The notes: a model not told the origin generated them from the letters alone. A DNA stretch of 64,000 bases from Oscillospiraceae bacterium (GCA_902780785.1 CACZGS010000002.1:186001-250000), one strand, 5' to 3'; numbered from the stretch's first letter, positions 45,112 through 53,867 are shown. Translations and numbers: made by a program.

Positions 45112-45145
45112 CAAAAAATCAAATAGCGGACACTCAGTCCGCTAT
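45112..45145 (-). terminator. Terminator of the carboxyltransferase operon, next to the lipoprotein start
   Basis: ATAGCGGAC (45123-45131) and GTCCGCTAT (45137-45145) form a perfect nine-base stem. On the minus strand TTTGATTTTTT follows and runs straight into GGGGGAAG, the ribosome-binding site of the next gene. Confidence 0.8.
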
Positions 45146-45223
45146 CATTTTACATTATCAAGTATGTCAAGAATATGTTAAAAATGTAAGATTCCTGATT
45201 GTGACTAAAATGTCACTTTGTTC

Positions 45224-46618
45224 TTACTTTATCCACTCTACAGTGATTTCCTTAGCGTCCAGACCGTCTCTCTTCTTGATAAATTCCGGAGCGACCTGAG
45301 GGAACATTGCGCATGAGAGAACGTCTTCTTCACTCTTGGCGATGTCCTTGTACTGTTCCTTGATCGAATCAAGTTCAGGCTTCAGAAGATCAGCAGGACG
45401 GCATGTGATGACTTCATCAGAGCCGATCGCAGCCTTGCGGATCTCTTCATTTACAACACCCGGGAGCTGGCCGTATTCACCGCGGAGCAAACCCTTGGAT
45501 TCTTTGGTGAATGTCTTATAACGTCCCATAAGAACATTGAATACTGCCTGGGAACCAACGATCTGGCTTGTAGGAGTTACGAGCGGCGGGTAACCGAAGT
45601 CTTCCCTAACACGCGGTACTTCCTGTAATACCTCTTCCATTCTGTCTTCAGCATTTGCCTGCTTAAGCTGTGATAAGAGGTTTGAGAGCATTCCGCCCGG
45701 TACCTGATAGAGCAATGTGTTCGGATCTACGCGGAGAACCTTGGAACTGATGGTTCCTGCGGCTTCCATTTTCGCTGCGACACTCTTAAAGTGAACTGCT
45801 GCCTGGTTGAGCTTAACGAGATCAAGACCAGTATCACGCTCTGTGCCGCGAAGAGTTGCTACCAGAGACTCTGTAGCAGGCTGTGACGTGCCGTTTGCGA
45901 AGGGAGACAGCGCTGTATCAACGATATCAACACCTGCCTGGGCAGCCATGAGATAGACCATAGCGCCAGTGCCTGTCGTGTTATGTGTATGGAGATGGAT
46001 CGGAATGGATACCTTCTCCTTGAGTTTCTTAACGAGTGAATAAGCATCAGCAGGAAGCAAAAGGTTTGCCATATCCTTGATGCAGATCGTATCAGCGCCC
46101 ATCTGCTCTAAGATGACTGCCTTATCGACGAAGTAATCTTCGTTATGAACGGGGCTTGTCGTGTAGCTCATTGCAGCTTCAACGATGCCGCCGTACTTCT
46201 TTACGGCCTTGATCGAAGCTTCCATATTTCTTATGTCGTTCAAGGCATCGAAAATACGGACTATATCGATACCGTTTTCGATGGACTTGGCGCAGAAAGC
46301 CTCAACCATATCATCTGCATAGTGGCGGTAACCCAAAAGGTTCTGGCCGCGCAAAAGCATCTGAAGCTTAGTGTTGGGAAGAGCCTTGCGAAGAGTTCTG
46401 AGTCTCTCCCACGGATCTTCATTAAGGAATCTCATGCAGGAATCGAAGGTAGCTCCGCCCCAGCATTCGATAGAATAATAACCGATAGAATCAAGGATCT
46501 CACATGCAGGAAGCATATCCTCAAGCTTCATTCTTGTGGCTGCCTGGCTCTGGTGTGCGTCTCTTAATATTGTATCTGTTATAAGAAGTTTCTTGTTTGT
46601 AGCAAAAAGTTCAGACAT
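45224..46618 (-). CDS. Carboxyltransferase 5S-like subunit (oxaloacetate decarboxylase alpha / pyruvate carboxylase B type)
   Basis: 464 residues, a TIM barrel with TDTILRDAHQSQAATRM (metal site), LLRGQNLLGYRHY and the HLHTHNTTG metal-binding histidines. It binds pyruvate or oxaloacetate and exchanges carboxylate with carboxybiotin. The C-terminal biotin domain of OadA is absent, which fits the separate carrier gene 9 bases upstream and resembles the 5S subunit of Propionibacterium transcarboxylase. Last gene of the operon, followed by a terminator. Confidence 0.92.
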   Translation of the reverse strand: MSELFATNKKLLITDTILRDAHQSQAATRMKLEDMLPACEILDSIGYYSIECWGGATFDSCMRFLNEDPWERLRTLRKALPNTKLQMLLRGQNLLGYRHYADDMVEAFCAKSIENGIDIVRIFDALNDIRNMEASIKAVKKYGGIVEAAMSYTTSPVHNEDYFVDKAVILEQMGADTICIKDMANLLLPADAYSLVKKLKEKVSIPIHLHTHNTTGTGAMVYLMAAQAGVDIVDTALSPFANGTSQPATESLVATLRGTERDTGLDLVKLNQAAVHFKSVAAKMEAAGTISSKVLRVDPNTLLYQVPGGMLSNLLSQLKQANAEDRMEEVLQEVPRVREDFGYPPLVTPTSQIVGSQAVFNVLMGRYKTFTKESKGLLRGEYGQLPGVVNEEIRKAAIGSDEVITCRPADLLKPELDSIKEQYKDIAKSEEDVLSCAMFPQVAPEFIKKRDGLDAKEITVEWIK

Positions 46619-46627
46619 TAAATGACC

Positions 46628-47008
46628 TCACTTAACATCGAAGAGCAAGTCGCCGCCTGCAACTGTAGAACCTTCAGTAAGGCTGAGAGATTCAATAGTA
46701 CCGTCAACGGGTGCAGTGATCTCATTTTCCATCTTCATTGCTTCAAGGATAAGAACAACTTCACCAGCCTTAACGCTGTCTCCTGTTGCCTTCAATACCT
46801 TAAGAATCGTGCCCGGCATAGGTGCTGCAACAGAACCTGAACCTACTGCTGCAGGCTTTGCTGCAACCGGTGCGGGTGCTGCCTTGGGAGCTGCGGCTAC
46901 GGGTGCAGCAGCCTTTGCTACAGGTGCTGCGACTGCACCGTTAGCTCCTATAAGCTCTACATCCATCTCATATGTCTTACCTTCGACTGTAATACGATAC
47001 TTGCTCAT
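46628..47008 (-). CDS. Biotin carboxyl carrier protein
   Basis: 126 residues. An N-terminal strand segment ([20 protein letters not shown]) is followed by an Ala/Pro-rich flexible linker (about 25-60) and a biotinyl domain with EAMKMENE; Lys92 would carry biotin. It matches 1.3S or gamma-type carriers of decarboxylases and transcarboxylases. It lies between the two carboxyltransferase genes, where it can shuttle the carboxyl group between their active sites. Confidence 0.95.
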   Translation of the reverse strand: MSKYRITVEGKTYEMDVELIGANGAVAAPVAKAAAPVAAAPKAAPAPVAAKPAAVGSGSVAAPMPGTILKVLKATGDSVKAGEVVLILEAMKMENEITAPVDGTIESLSLTEGSTVAGGDLLFDVK

Positions 47009-47010
47009 AT

Positions 47011-47181
47011 TTATTCTCCTAATTGATATTTATGATAAGAAATGCCGTTATCGGCGATATACTGCTCAAGGCCTGTCTTTTGTACTTCACGGAAGTTACG
47101 GACTACGACATTCTTTGTGTCTACGCCGTTCTCTTCAGCGATACATGCAACAGCCATTGCAACGATCAAAGATTCATCCAC
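47011..47181 (-). CDS. 56-residue protein, MmdE/OadG-C-terminus-like
   Basis: A short frame starting GTG 47181, nine bases after GGAGG, and ending TAA 47011, exactly between the 12S-like gene and the biotin carrier gene. The protein reads [18 protein letters not shown] followed by [15 protein letters not shown]. This resembles the pattern 'aaIaaAiaay...fvVRsirr' found at the C-terminus of OadG and in the small epsilon subunit of methylmalonyl-CoA decarboxylase. It has no membrane helix. In Veillonella-type enzymes such a subunit stabilises the complex, so a structural role is inferred. Confidence 0.7.
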   Translation of the reverse strand: MDESLIVAMAVACIAEENGVDTKNVVVRNFREVQKTGLEQYIADNGISYHKYQLGE

Positions 47182-47195
47182 AATGCATTTCCTCC

Positions 47196-48743
47196 TTAGA
47201 GCGGGATATTGCCGTGCTTCTTAAGAGGCAATGTGCGGTCTTTTGTCTCAAGCATCTTGAATGCTTCAGCAATCTTGGATCTCGTCTCAGAAGGTAAGAT
47301 TACTTCATCAACATATCCGTGCTCTGCAGCAATATAAGGATTCATGAACTTCTCATTGTATTCAGCAAGGAGCTCTTCCCTCTTGGCTGTCGGATCTTCA
47401 GCAGCTTCGATTGCTTTCTTGCCGATGATGCTTACAGCACCTGAGCCGCCCATAACTGCGATCTCAGCGATAGGCCAGGCATAAACGACATCTGCGCCTG
47501 TCCCCTTTGAGTTCATTGCGATATAAGCACCGCCGTAAGCCTTTCTCATGATGAGACTTACCTTCGGAACTGTAGCTTCTGAATAAGCATAAAGGAGCTT
47601 TGCACCGTGACGGATGATACCGCCGTGCTCCTGCTGTGAACCGGGCAGGAATGCGGGAACATCAACCAGTGTAAGGAGCGGGATATCGAAGCAGTCGCAG
47701 AAACGGATAAAGCGTGAAGCCTTATCGGATGCGTTGATCTCAAGTGAGCCTGCCATGTACAAAGCCTGGTTTGCGATAACGCCGATCGTCTGACCATCGA
47801 GTCTTGCAAAACCAACTACGATATTTCTTGCGAAAGCTTCCTGTACCTCAAAGAAGCTGCCTGCATCTACGATAGAATTGATTACGTTTCTTACGTCATA
47901 AGCCTTCTTGGAATCGGCAGGAACGATATAAGCAAGAGAAGCGCTGTTATCAACAGGTGTTCCGGGAACCGTAAGGCTCAAGTCCTCGTTGCTCTGAGGT
48001 AGATATCCAAGGAGCTGACGTACGCCGTTAAGGCATGAGAGATCATCAGGATATACGAAGTGTGCAACACCTGATGTGGAACTGTGAACTGATGCACCGC
48101 CCAGATCAGCTGAACTGATAACCTCGCCTGTTACTGACTTAACAACTGCAGGTCCTGTGATATACATCTGTGAATAGTCTGTCATGAAGATATAGTCAGT
48201 AATTGCAGGAGAATAGCAAGCACCGCCTGCACAAGGTCCCATAATTACGGAAATCTGCGGAATAACGCCTGATGCGATTGTATTTCTGTAGAAGATATCA
48301 GCATAACCTGTAAGAGAATCGATACCCTCTTCAATTCTTGCTCCGCCTGAATCGTTAATGGAAATAAAAGGTGCCTTCATCTCCATTGCTTTATCCATAG
48401 CCTTGCAGATCTTCATAGCCTGGGCTTCACCCAAAGATCCGCCGCCTACTGTGAAGTCCTGTGAAGATGCGAAAGCAACACGGCCGTGAATGTATCCGTA
48501 GCCTGTTACAACGCCGTCACCGGGCTTTTTCTTCTTATCCATTCCGAAATCAGAACATCTTGAAGTGATCTGATCATTTAACTCAACGAATGTACCGTCA
48601 TCAAAGAGAGCTTCCATTCTCTCACGTGCAGTGAGCTTGCCTGAAGCGTGCTGCTTAGCTATACGCTCAGCTCCGCCTGCCGCAAGGACAGCTTCCCTTC
48701 TTGATTCAAGACGGTCAATACTGTTCTTCCATAATTCATCCAT
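47196..48743 (-). CDS. Acyl-CoA carboxyltransferase (methylmalonyl/propionyl-CoA type, 12S-like)
   Basis: 515 residues. The crotonase-fold carboxyltransferase shows GKLTARERMEALFDDGTFVEL, the CoA-binding GGGSLGEAQAMKI, GPCAGGACYSPA, and a C-terminal RKAYGGAYIAMNSKGTGADVVYAWP. This is the family of PccB, MmdA and the 12S subunit. Substrate is likely propionyl/methylmalonyl-CoA, but acetyl- or glutaconyl-CoA cannot be excluded. It is the first gene of the operon, and a palindrome overlaps its promoter. Confidence 0.93.
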   Translation of the reverse strand: MDELWKNSIDRLESRREAVLAAGGAERIAKQHASGKLTARERMEALFDDGTFVELNDQITSRCSDFGMDKKKKPGDGVVTGYGYIHGRVAFASSQDFTVGGGSLGEAQAMKICKAMDKAMEMKAPFISINDSGGARIEEGIDSLTGYADIFYRNTIASGVIPQISVIMGPCAGGACYSPAITDYIFMTDYSQMYITGPAVVKSVTGEVISSADLGGASVHSSTSGVAHFVYPDDLSCLNGVRQLLGYLPQSNEDLSLTVPGTPVDNSASLAYIVPADSKKAYDVRNVINSIVDAGSFFEVQEAFARNIVVGFARLDGQTIGVIANQALYMAGSLEINASDKASRFIRFCDCFDIPLLTLVDVPAFLPGSQQEHGGIIRHGAKLLYAYSEATVPKVSLIMRKAYGGAYIAMNSKGTGADVVYAWPIAEIAVMGGSGAVSIIGKKAIEAAEDPTAKREELLAEYNEKFMNPYIAAEHGYVDEVILPSETRSKIAEAFKMLETKDRTLPLKKHGNIPL

Positions 48744-48786
48744 ATGTATCGCCTCAAATAATCATAGTTTTGATTCAATAATGGGT

Positions 48787-48814
48787 ATTATAACAAAAAT
48801 AGTTTGATAGTCAA
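48787..48814 (-). promoter_or_regulatory. Promoter of the carboxyltransferase operon
   Basis: Minus strand: TTGACT (48814-48809), a 16-base spacer and a perfect TATAAT (48792-48787). The palindrome at 48796-48822 covers the -35 and most of the spacer. Confidence 0.75.
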
Positions 48815-48822
48815 ACTATTTT
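48796..48822. promoter_or_regulatory. FabT/MarR-like palindromic operator
   Basis: Twelve-base perfect arms AAAATAGTTTGA (48796-48807) and TCAAACTATTTT (48811-48822) surround TAG. The core TTTGA-N3-TCAAA is like the MarR-family FabT box that controls fatty-acid genes. Placement over the -35 region implies repression. Confidence 0.65.
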
Positions 48823-49023
48823 ATTCCTGATGCTTTATTCATAGTATATTAAGGTCCATACTTCCTATTCACAGGATATATATAATCGGCAGATCTTTTG
48901 TTAATCTGTCACAAAACAGACAAACATTTTTTATCTTTTGCTATTCAACATATACAAAGCTATGCCTTATACTGAAGATATCAGATCAATCCATTGTCAC
49001 ACAGGAATCAGGCAGCACACTTT

Positions 49024-49575
49024 ATGGACGCTCATCTTGGAAAGGCATTATCTCTAGTTACATTGGATGCGATTATCGTTTGGATAATCCCCGCATTGAT
49101 ATGCTTTGCAATTGGATATCTCCACTACCGCAGAGGAAAGCTCAGATTAAGATCGTGCCTTGCCCTGGCCATGCTCGTATTCTATCTTGGGTTCGTCTTC
49201 TCCCTCACCATATTTTCGAGAACTGTATCAAAAGACATTCAGATGGAGCTTGCACTGTTCTGGTCTTATAAGATGATCGCCCGCGGTGACAAATACATGT
49301 TCTTCGAAGTTTTCTGGAACGTGGTCCTTTTTATGCCCTACGGTTTCCTTGCTTCCATTATCTCGAAAAGCAGATCTAAGTGGCCCGTCCTCTTGTCCGG
49401 CTCATTGTTATCGGTTGTTATTGAACTGACCCAGCTCTTCGCTCACAGAGGGCTCTTCGAATATGACGATATCGTTCACAACACGCTCGGAACGGTTATC
49501 GGTATCGCCTTTTGCCTGATGGCATCGAAGCTGCTTTCGAAGATCGAGAGAAAATACAATATCCAGTTAACCTGA
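49024..49575 (+). CDS. VanZ-like membrane protein (second copy)
   Basis: 183 residues with four to five hydrophobic helices and VanZ features: LGFVFSLTIFSRTVSKD, EVFWNVVLFMPYGFLASI, LLSVVIELTQLFAHRGLFEYDDIVHNTLGTVIGIA. The last segment is more canonical than that of the 33746 homologue. The frame is open back to TTG 48994; ATG 49024 was chosen because the extra residues are polar and neither start has a strong ribosome-binding site. It is divergent from the carboxyltransferase operon. Confidence 0.85.
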   Translation: MDAHLGKALSLVTLDAIIVWIIPALICFAIGYLHYRRGKLRLRSCLALAMLVFYLGFVFSLTIFSRTVSKDIQMELALFWSYKMIARGDKYMFFEVFWNVVLFMPYGFLASIISKSRSKWPVLLSGSLLSVVIELTQLFAHRGLFEYDDIVHNTLGTVIGIAFCLMASKLLSKIERKYNIQLT

Positions 49576-49602
49576 TCAATCAAAACTTTACTGCATACTT
49601 GT

Positions 49603-49644
49603 GTTGCCCTGGGCAGGAGTGTTGGATACTCCTGCCCGGACAAC
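49603..49644. repeat. Strong hairpin between convergent genes
   Basis: GGGCAGGAGT (49611-49620) and ACTCCTGCCC (49628-49637) form a perfect ten-base stem with a seven-base loop, with GTTG/CAAC pairing outside. No T-run follows on either strand. It may end both convergent transcripts or be part of a small RNA. Confidence 0.6.
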
Positions 49645-49671
49645 CGAGTTTGATATGACCGAGGAAGGTTG

Positions 49672-50748
49672 TTAAAAGTTATTATCCAGAAGCGTATTCG
49701 ATCTGTGTTCAATATCAGAATAAATGAAACCTTCTGAAATGCCAATATTGGCAAGTTCCTTCTTGATCTTCGTCTTGCTTTCTGACGGGATCTTGATCAC
49801 ATTGATTGCTTTGCCTTCTGGTGTATATATATTAGCAGATAAAGTGCTTACGGAACGGTCGATCTCTTTCTGGATGGTTTCCATAGAAGAACCGGTTGTG
49901 TTTACATATTTAGGGAAAATAAAAGCTCCCTGATGCATCTTCAGTCTGTCGGAACAGTTAGACGGAATAACAATGTGTGACAACAGGAGATCCTCATAGA
50001 TGCTGAAAGGATATACCAGATCTTCACTTGTCTTGGCACACTGATTAAGACGGTCCATGAATGTCTGAATTACAATATACTCATCACTGTTGATCTGGAG
50101 AGAACTGATGTCTCTGAAGCTCAACTGTTTATTGTTATTCTCATCACTGTTAAACGGAAGAAGACCGATATCTTTGAATCTTAACTGGTTCCAGTCATTT
50201 CTGGATGTGCGTGCATAGATTGATTTACATGTTGTAAGGAATGAATTGATCTTATCCTGAGGAATAAGGCTTAAAGCCGTCTTCACTGCTATAGTATGCC
50301 CTACATCAAACTGCTCGGCATTATTGTCCGGACGGTCATCCCTATGGAAAGAGCCGAACACATATATGTATCCGTCATCAGAAGAATCAATATCATTCTT
50401 CTCAACAGCGAAATAAAGCGCAATCAAAGGATTGGCTGAAATATCGATCAGTCTGGTCTTTGCTCCATGATGCTGAAAATCGACCATATGCTTGAACAAC
50501 TCGGAATTCTTGCTGTAATCCGCACTGCCAATCTGGCTTAAGAGCATGCGGTAGTAATAATCGCTGGATCTCTTGGTAAGACCCTCGTCCAGATAAAGAT
50601 TCGGGACAAGATATTTGTGATACTTATTCTCTCCTCTGAAATAAAGATGCGTTTCCTGACGGACAGCATCATTATTCTCATTCAGAATCAAACACAAAAA
50701 CGATTCCAGAGAATCACAAATTATACTGTTGTCTTCAGAGATGTACAT
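49672..50748 (-). CDS. FRG domain protein
   Basis: 358 residues. The FRG domain signature is clear: LYFRGENKYHKYLVPNLY (residues 35-52) and HMVDFQHHGAKTRLIDISANPLIALYFAVEKN (about 87-118), resembling the usual RGQ...PSLxR and LQHxGxPTRLLDWTxxPLVALYFA. FRG proteins are frequent in accessory and anti-phage loci and are suspected effectors of unknown activity. The C-terminal 200 residues have no recognised domain. It is a single gene with its own promoter, beside a vanZ-like gene and the secreted-protein array. Confidence 0.85.
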   Translation of the reverse strand: MYISEDNSIICDSLESFLCLILNENNDAVRQETHLYFRGENKYHKYLVPNLYLDEGLTKRSSDYYYRMLLSQIGSADYSKNSELFKHMVDFQHHGAKTRLIDISANPLIALYFAVEKNDIDSSDDGYIYVFGSFHRDDRPDNNAEQFDVGHTIAVKTALSLIPQDKINSFLTTCKSIYARTSRNDWNQLRFKDIGLLPFNSDENNNKQLSFRDISSLQINSDEYIVIQTFMDRLNQCAKTSEDLVYPFSIYEDLLLSHIVIPSNCSDRLKMHQGAFIFPKYVNTTGSSMETIQKEIDRSVSTLSANIYTPEGKAINVIKIPSESKTKIKKELANIGISEGFIYSDIEHRSNTLLDNNF

Positions 50749-50784
50749 CGCATCTACCCTTCCATACTAACGTAATATTCCTAC

Positions 50785-50812
50785 TGTATAATGTAACGAG
50801 CATGAATTTCAA
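50785..50812 (-). promoter_or_regulatory. Promoter of the FRG gene
   Basis: Minus strand: TTGAAA (50812-50807), 16-base spacer, TATACA (50790-50785), about 37 bases before the start codon. Confidence 0.6.
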
Positions 50813-50898
50813 TATTGTATAGTATCAGTTTTGTGAATTTTTGTATATATCAGAGCGCAATTGTTCGAAAAAATTGATTTTTAAATAAAGATAGAATA

Positions 50899-50925
50899 CG
50901 GGGCCGAAGATATCCTTCAGCCCCG
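50899..50925 (-). terminator. Terminator of the first Ig-repeat gene
   Basis: CGGGGC and GCCCCG arms with GAAG/CTTC and a G-T pair between them form a long stem, followed on the minus strand by TATTCTATCTTTATTT. It resembles the terminators at 53946 and 57360. Confidence 0.75.
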
Positions 50926-50947
50926 ATATGTTTTAAACTGTCAAAAA

Positions 50948-53809
50948 TCAGACTGCTTCGTCTGTAACAGGTTCATCTGCAGGAGTATCCGGTGCCGGTT
51001 CCGGTACAGAAGGAGCCTCTACCGAAGGAGCTGCTGCGGGTTCCTCTTCTGCAGGCTCTTCAGCAGCAGGTTCGGAAACATCAGAAGGTGCGGACTGTGT
51101 AACTGAATCAGTTTCTTCAACAGAAGGCTCCGCTGCCTGAGTTGCTGGAACAAAAGGCAGTGTGGTCGCGCCGGTAGTATTGACGGTCAAAGTTACTTCA
51201 TTAGTAGCAATCAGTTCTCCGTTAGCATCAGTAATAAGGCAACGATAAACTTTGCCGTTTCGTGACTTGTCTGCCTTTACGGTAAACGTATTAGTTGTAG
51301 CACCACCGGAATTCTGGTTAGCCCAGGTGCTGCCCTTCTTAAGCTGCCACTGATATGTAAGGCCCTCGCCTTCGGCTTCAACCTTAAATTCTGCCGTAGA
51401 TCCAACAAGTGCAGTACAATCCTTAGGTTGAACAGTAATGTTGATCGCATTAGAAGGCTCCTTAACAGTGAGTGTTACGGAATTAGATGCAATCTGTTCA
51501 CCATCAGCATTTGTAATCAGACAGCGATATGTCTTTCCGTTACGGGACAGTTCAGCCTTAACAGAGAATGTAGCAGTAGTAGCTCCGCCTGAGTTCTGGT
51601 TAGCCCAGGAATTACCCTTCTTGAGCTGCCACTGATATGTCAGGCCTTCGCCTTCAGCTGCAACTGTAAACTTAGCTGTAGTTCCAACAAGCGCCGTAAC
51701 ATCAACAGGCTGCTGAGTTATTGTAATCGAAGGTTCCTTAACTGTAAGTGTTACGGGGTTCGTAGCAATCTGTTCGCCATCAGCAGCCGTAATCAAGCAG
51801 CGGTATACCTTTCCGTTACGTGATTCTTCAGCCTTAACAGAGAATGTAGGTGTAGTTGCACCACCTGAGTTCTGGTTAGCCCATGAACTTCCCTTCTTAA
51901 GCTGCCACTGATAGGTTAAGCCCTCTCCTTCAGCTGCAACCGTAAACTTTGCAGTAGATCCTACGACTGCCGTAATATCAGTCGGTTGCTGAGCAATTTT
52001 AATCGAAGGTTCCTTAATCGTAAGAGTTACTTCGTCAGATACTACACAGTTTCCATACATATCTGTAATTAAACAACGATATACCTTACCGTTACGAGAA
52101 GCATCAGCCTTAACAGAGAATGTTGGCGTTGTAGCTCCACCAGAACTCTGATCAGCCCAACTCTTTCCTTTCTTAAGCTGCCACTGATATGTGAGGCCTT
52201 CACCTTCAGCGTTAACCGTAAATTTTGCAGTAGATCCGACAGGACCGGTGTAACTTACAGGCTGGCTGTTAATTGTTATATCGCAATAGTGGATATCGAA
52301 AACAAAATATCCGTTAACAAAATTAGGTGAAAAGACCTTCTTGCCATTGTAGTAAGGCTCAACTGTGCAGAGCACGTAGCTTACCTTACCTGTAGGTGTA
52401 TCAAGTGCAGTAAGATTTGCAGTATTAATGGACTTAGTTTTTCCTGTGCCTAACAGAGTTGCATTAGCAATCAGGTCAGAACAATCTACCTCTTCGCCCA
52501 TAGCTAATGTGCCTTCATCATCAACGATTGCCTTGCAGTCATACCACGTATATTTGTATGTAATTCCTGCAGGCATATCTGTCTCAGTGAATTCACCATC
52601 TTCATCGAAGAACTTACCGTCTCTGGGTAAAACAACAGTATCACCCCTAACGGCTGTTACGCTCGGTGTAAAGTTCTGTATAACCTGGAGCATGAAATAA
52701 AGCGTATGATCTATAACTTTTACATATGTCTTATCTTCTAAAGTATATGTTACAGCGCATACCAGGTCAGTCCTGAGATTAAGGCAATTCTGATCGTATA
52801 CATCGAAATATGGTTCGCCAATAGCCTCTAAGAACGCTTCGCTCATATAGACCTTCTTGGTGTTATAACCATTTAACTTGGTGTAATACTTCTTATCGAG
52901 ATCGAATATTCCGGTGTATGCCTTAGTAGGATCCTTCTTATACCACTGGTAACTGATAGAAGCATCATAATATTCACAATATGCGCTTACTTCGAAAAGC
53001 GGACTCTCGAAGTCAATTGCTTCATGATAATTTACACAGTATTCGCCACCGCCTTCCGCAGAGCAATACATTGAAAGAGATGAATAATAACCGATAATCT
53101 TAAAAGTTACATAGGTTTCGTAAGTTTTGCCTTGATAAACCGCAGATACAAGGCAAGAAACAAATCCCATGCCGAAATCACTGTCGTATTCACAATAACC
53201 GTAATCGTATATGAAGTTATAATCCTCGTCCAGGAGCTGGCTCAGATTAAGCTGAATCGATGAAGTCGTATAGCCCGGATTATTAGGAATATCGCACCAT
53301 TCATAAGTAATATCACTATCTAATTCAAGATAATCAGACAAATATGGATAAATAGAAAGACTTATAGGCTGATCCAAGGATGCCATTACTTCCCTGCTGC
53401 TCATACCCAGCTGAACATACTTGTCAGCTCTTCTGATAATGAATTGATCACCTTTATTGAAATGAAGAGAGTATGTCTGTCTATACTCCATGTAATAAAC
53501 TTCACGAATTGAATCTTCTGAAATGACAGGATCAAGTCCGATAGGAATGAAGTTTACACTGTCGATATGATCTTCATAACCGTATGTAGTACAGCAAACA
53601 TCAGCCCAAGCCGTCGACTCCAGAAAATAATAGCCGGTCTGAACAGGACAAAACTCGTAAGAGTAATTATCTGACGGACAAGTGTATGTCTGTTCTTCTA
53701 CCATGCTGCCTGAAGCAGCTGAAACATCATTCGTAATAACATTCAAATAAGAAATAATGAACGTTATCGAAAGGATGACACTGACAATTGTCTTGAAAAG
53801 TTTTCTCAT
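50948..53809 (-). CDS. Secreted protein, unknown head plus four Ig-like repeats (copy A)
   Basis: 953 residues. Signal peptide about 1-31 (FKTIVSVILSITFIISYL ... VSA); a strand-rich, Cys-containing head (about 32-508) homologous to the next gene; four Ig-like repeats of about 92 residues (509-880), each with GLTYQWQLKKG ... GGATT-TFSVKA ... RNGKVYRCLIT; and an acidic Pro/Ala/Glu tail. There is no LPXTG motif, SLH domain or membrane anchor. The tail probably acts as a spacer or wall-interaction region. GGAGAGGA precedes the ATG. Role is likely adhesion or surface scaffold, by inference. Confidence 0.82.
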   Translation of the reverse strand: MRKLFKTIVSVILSITFIISYLNVITNDVSAASGSMVEEQTYTCPSDNYSYEFCPVQTGYYFLESTAWADVCCTTYGYEDHIDSVNFIPIGLDPVISEDSIREVYYMEYRQTYSLHFNKGDQFIIRRADKYVQLGMSSREVMASLDQPISLSIYPYLSDYLELDSDITYEWCDIPNNPGYTTSSIQLNLSQLLDEDYNFIYDYGYCEYDSDFGMGFVSCLVSAVYQGKTYETYVTFKIIGYYSSLSMYCSAEGGGEYCVNYHEAIDFESPLFEVSAYCEYYDASISYQWYKKDPTKAYTGIFDLDKKYYTKLNGYNTKKVYMSEAFLEAIGEPYFDVYDQNCLNLRTDLVCAVTYTLEDKTYVKVIDHTLYFMLQVIQNFTPSVTAVRGDTVVLPRDGKFFDEDGEFTETDMPAGITYKYTWYDCKAIVDDEGTLAMGEEVDCSDLIANATLLGTGKTKSINTANLTALDTPTGKVSYVLCTVEPYYNGKKVFSPNFVNGYFVFDIHYCDITINSQPVSYTGPVGSTAKFTVNAEGEGLTYQWQLKKGKSWADQSSGGATTPTFSVKADASRNGKVYRCLITDMYGNCVVSDEVTLTIKEPSIKIAQQPTDITAVVGSTAKFTVAAEGEGLTYQWQLKKGSSWANQNSGGATTPTFSVKAEESRNGKVYRCLITAADGEQIATNPVTLTVKEPSITITQQPVDVTALVGTTAKFTVAAEGEGLTYQWQLKKGNSWANQNSGGATTATFSVKAELSRNGKTYRCLITNADGEQIASNSVTLTVKEPSNAINITVQPKDCTALVGSTAEFKVEAEGEGLTYQWQLKKGSTWANQNSGGATTNTFTVKADKSRNGKVYRCLITDANGELIATNEVTLTVNTTGATTLPFVPATQAAEPSVEETDSVTQSAPSDVSEPAAEEPAEEEPAAAPSVEAPSVPEPAPDTPADEPVTDEAV
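51169..52285 (-). repeat. Four tandem Ig-like repeats (about 276 bases each)
   Basis: Four consecutive units encode the QWQLKKG Ig domains of copy A. The plus-strand string AGCTGCCACTGATA recurs once per unit (around 51343, 51624, 51900 and 52177). Confidence 0.85.
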
Positions 53810-53867
53810 CTTAATCCTCTCCTGTCGGAAAATTTCAAAGCACTTGACACAAAAAGTATCAACTTAA

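Noticed and set aside
45224..48743. Membrane beta subunit (OadB/MmdB) or full OadG in the carboxyl-transfer operon
   Set aside because: No frame in the operon has multiple membrane helices, and the 56-residue ORF lacks a helix of membrane length.
51438..51635. Plus-strand frames of about 65-80 residues that recur with similar sequence inside the Ig-repeat genes (also near 54443, 57930, 58215 and 60587)
   Set aside because: They are antisense shadows of the repeated Ig units. They recur only because the units recur, and they have no ribosome-binding site.
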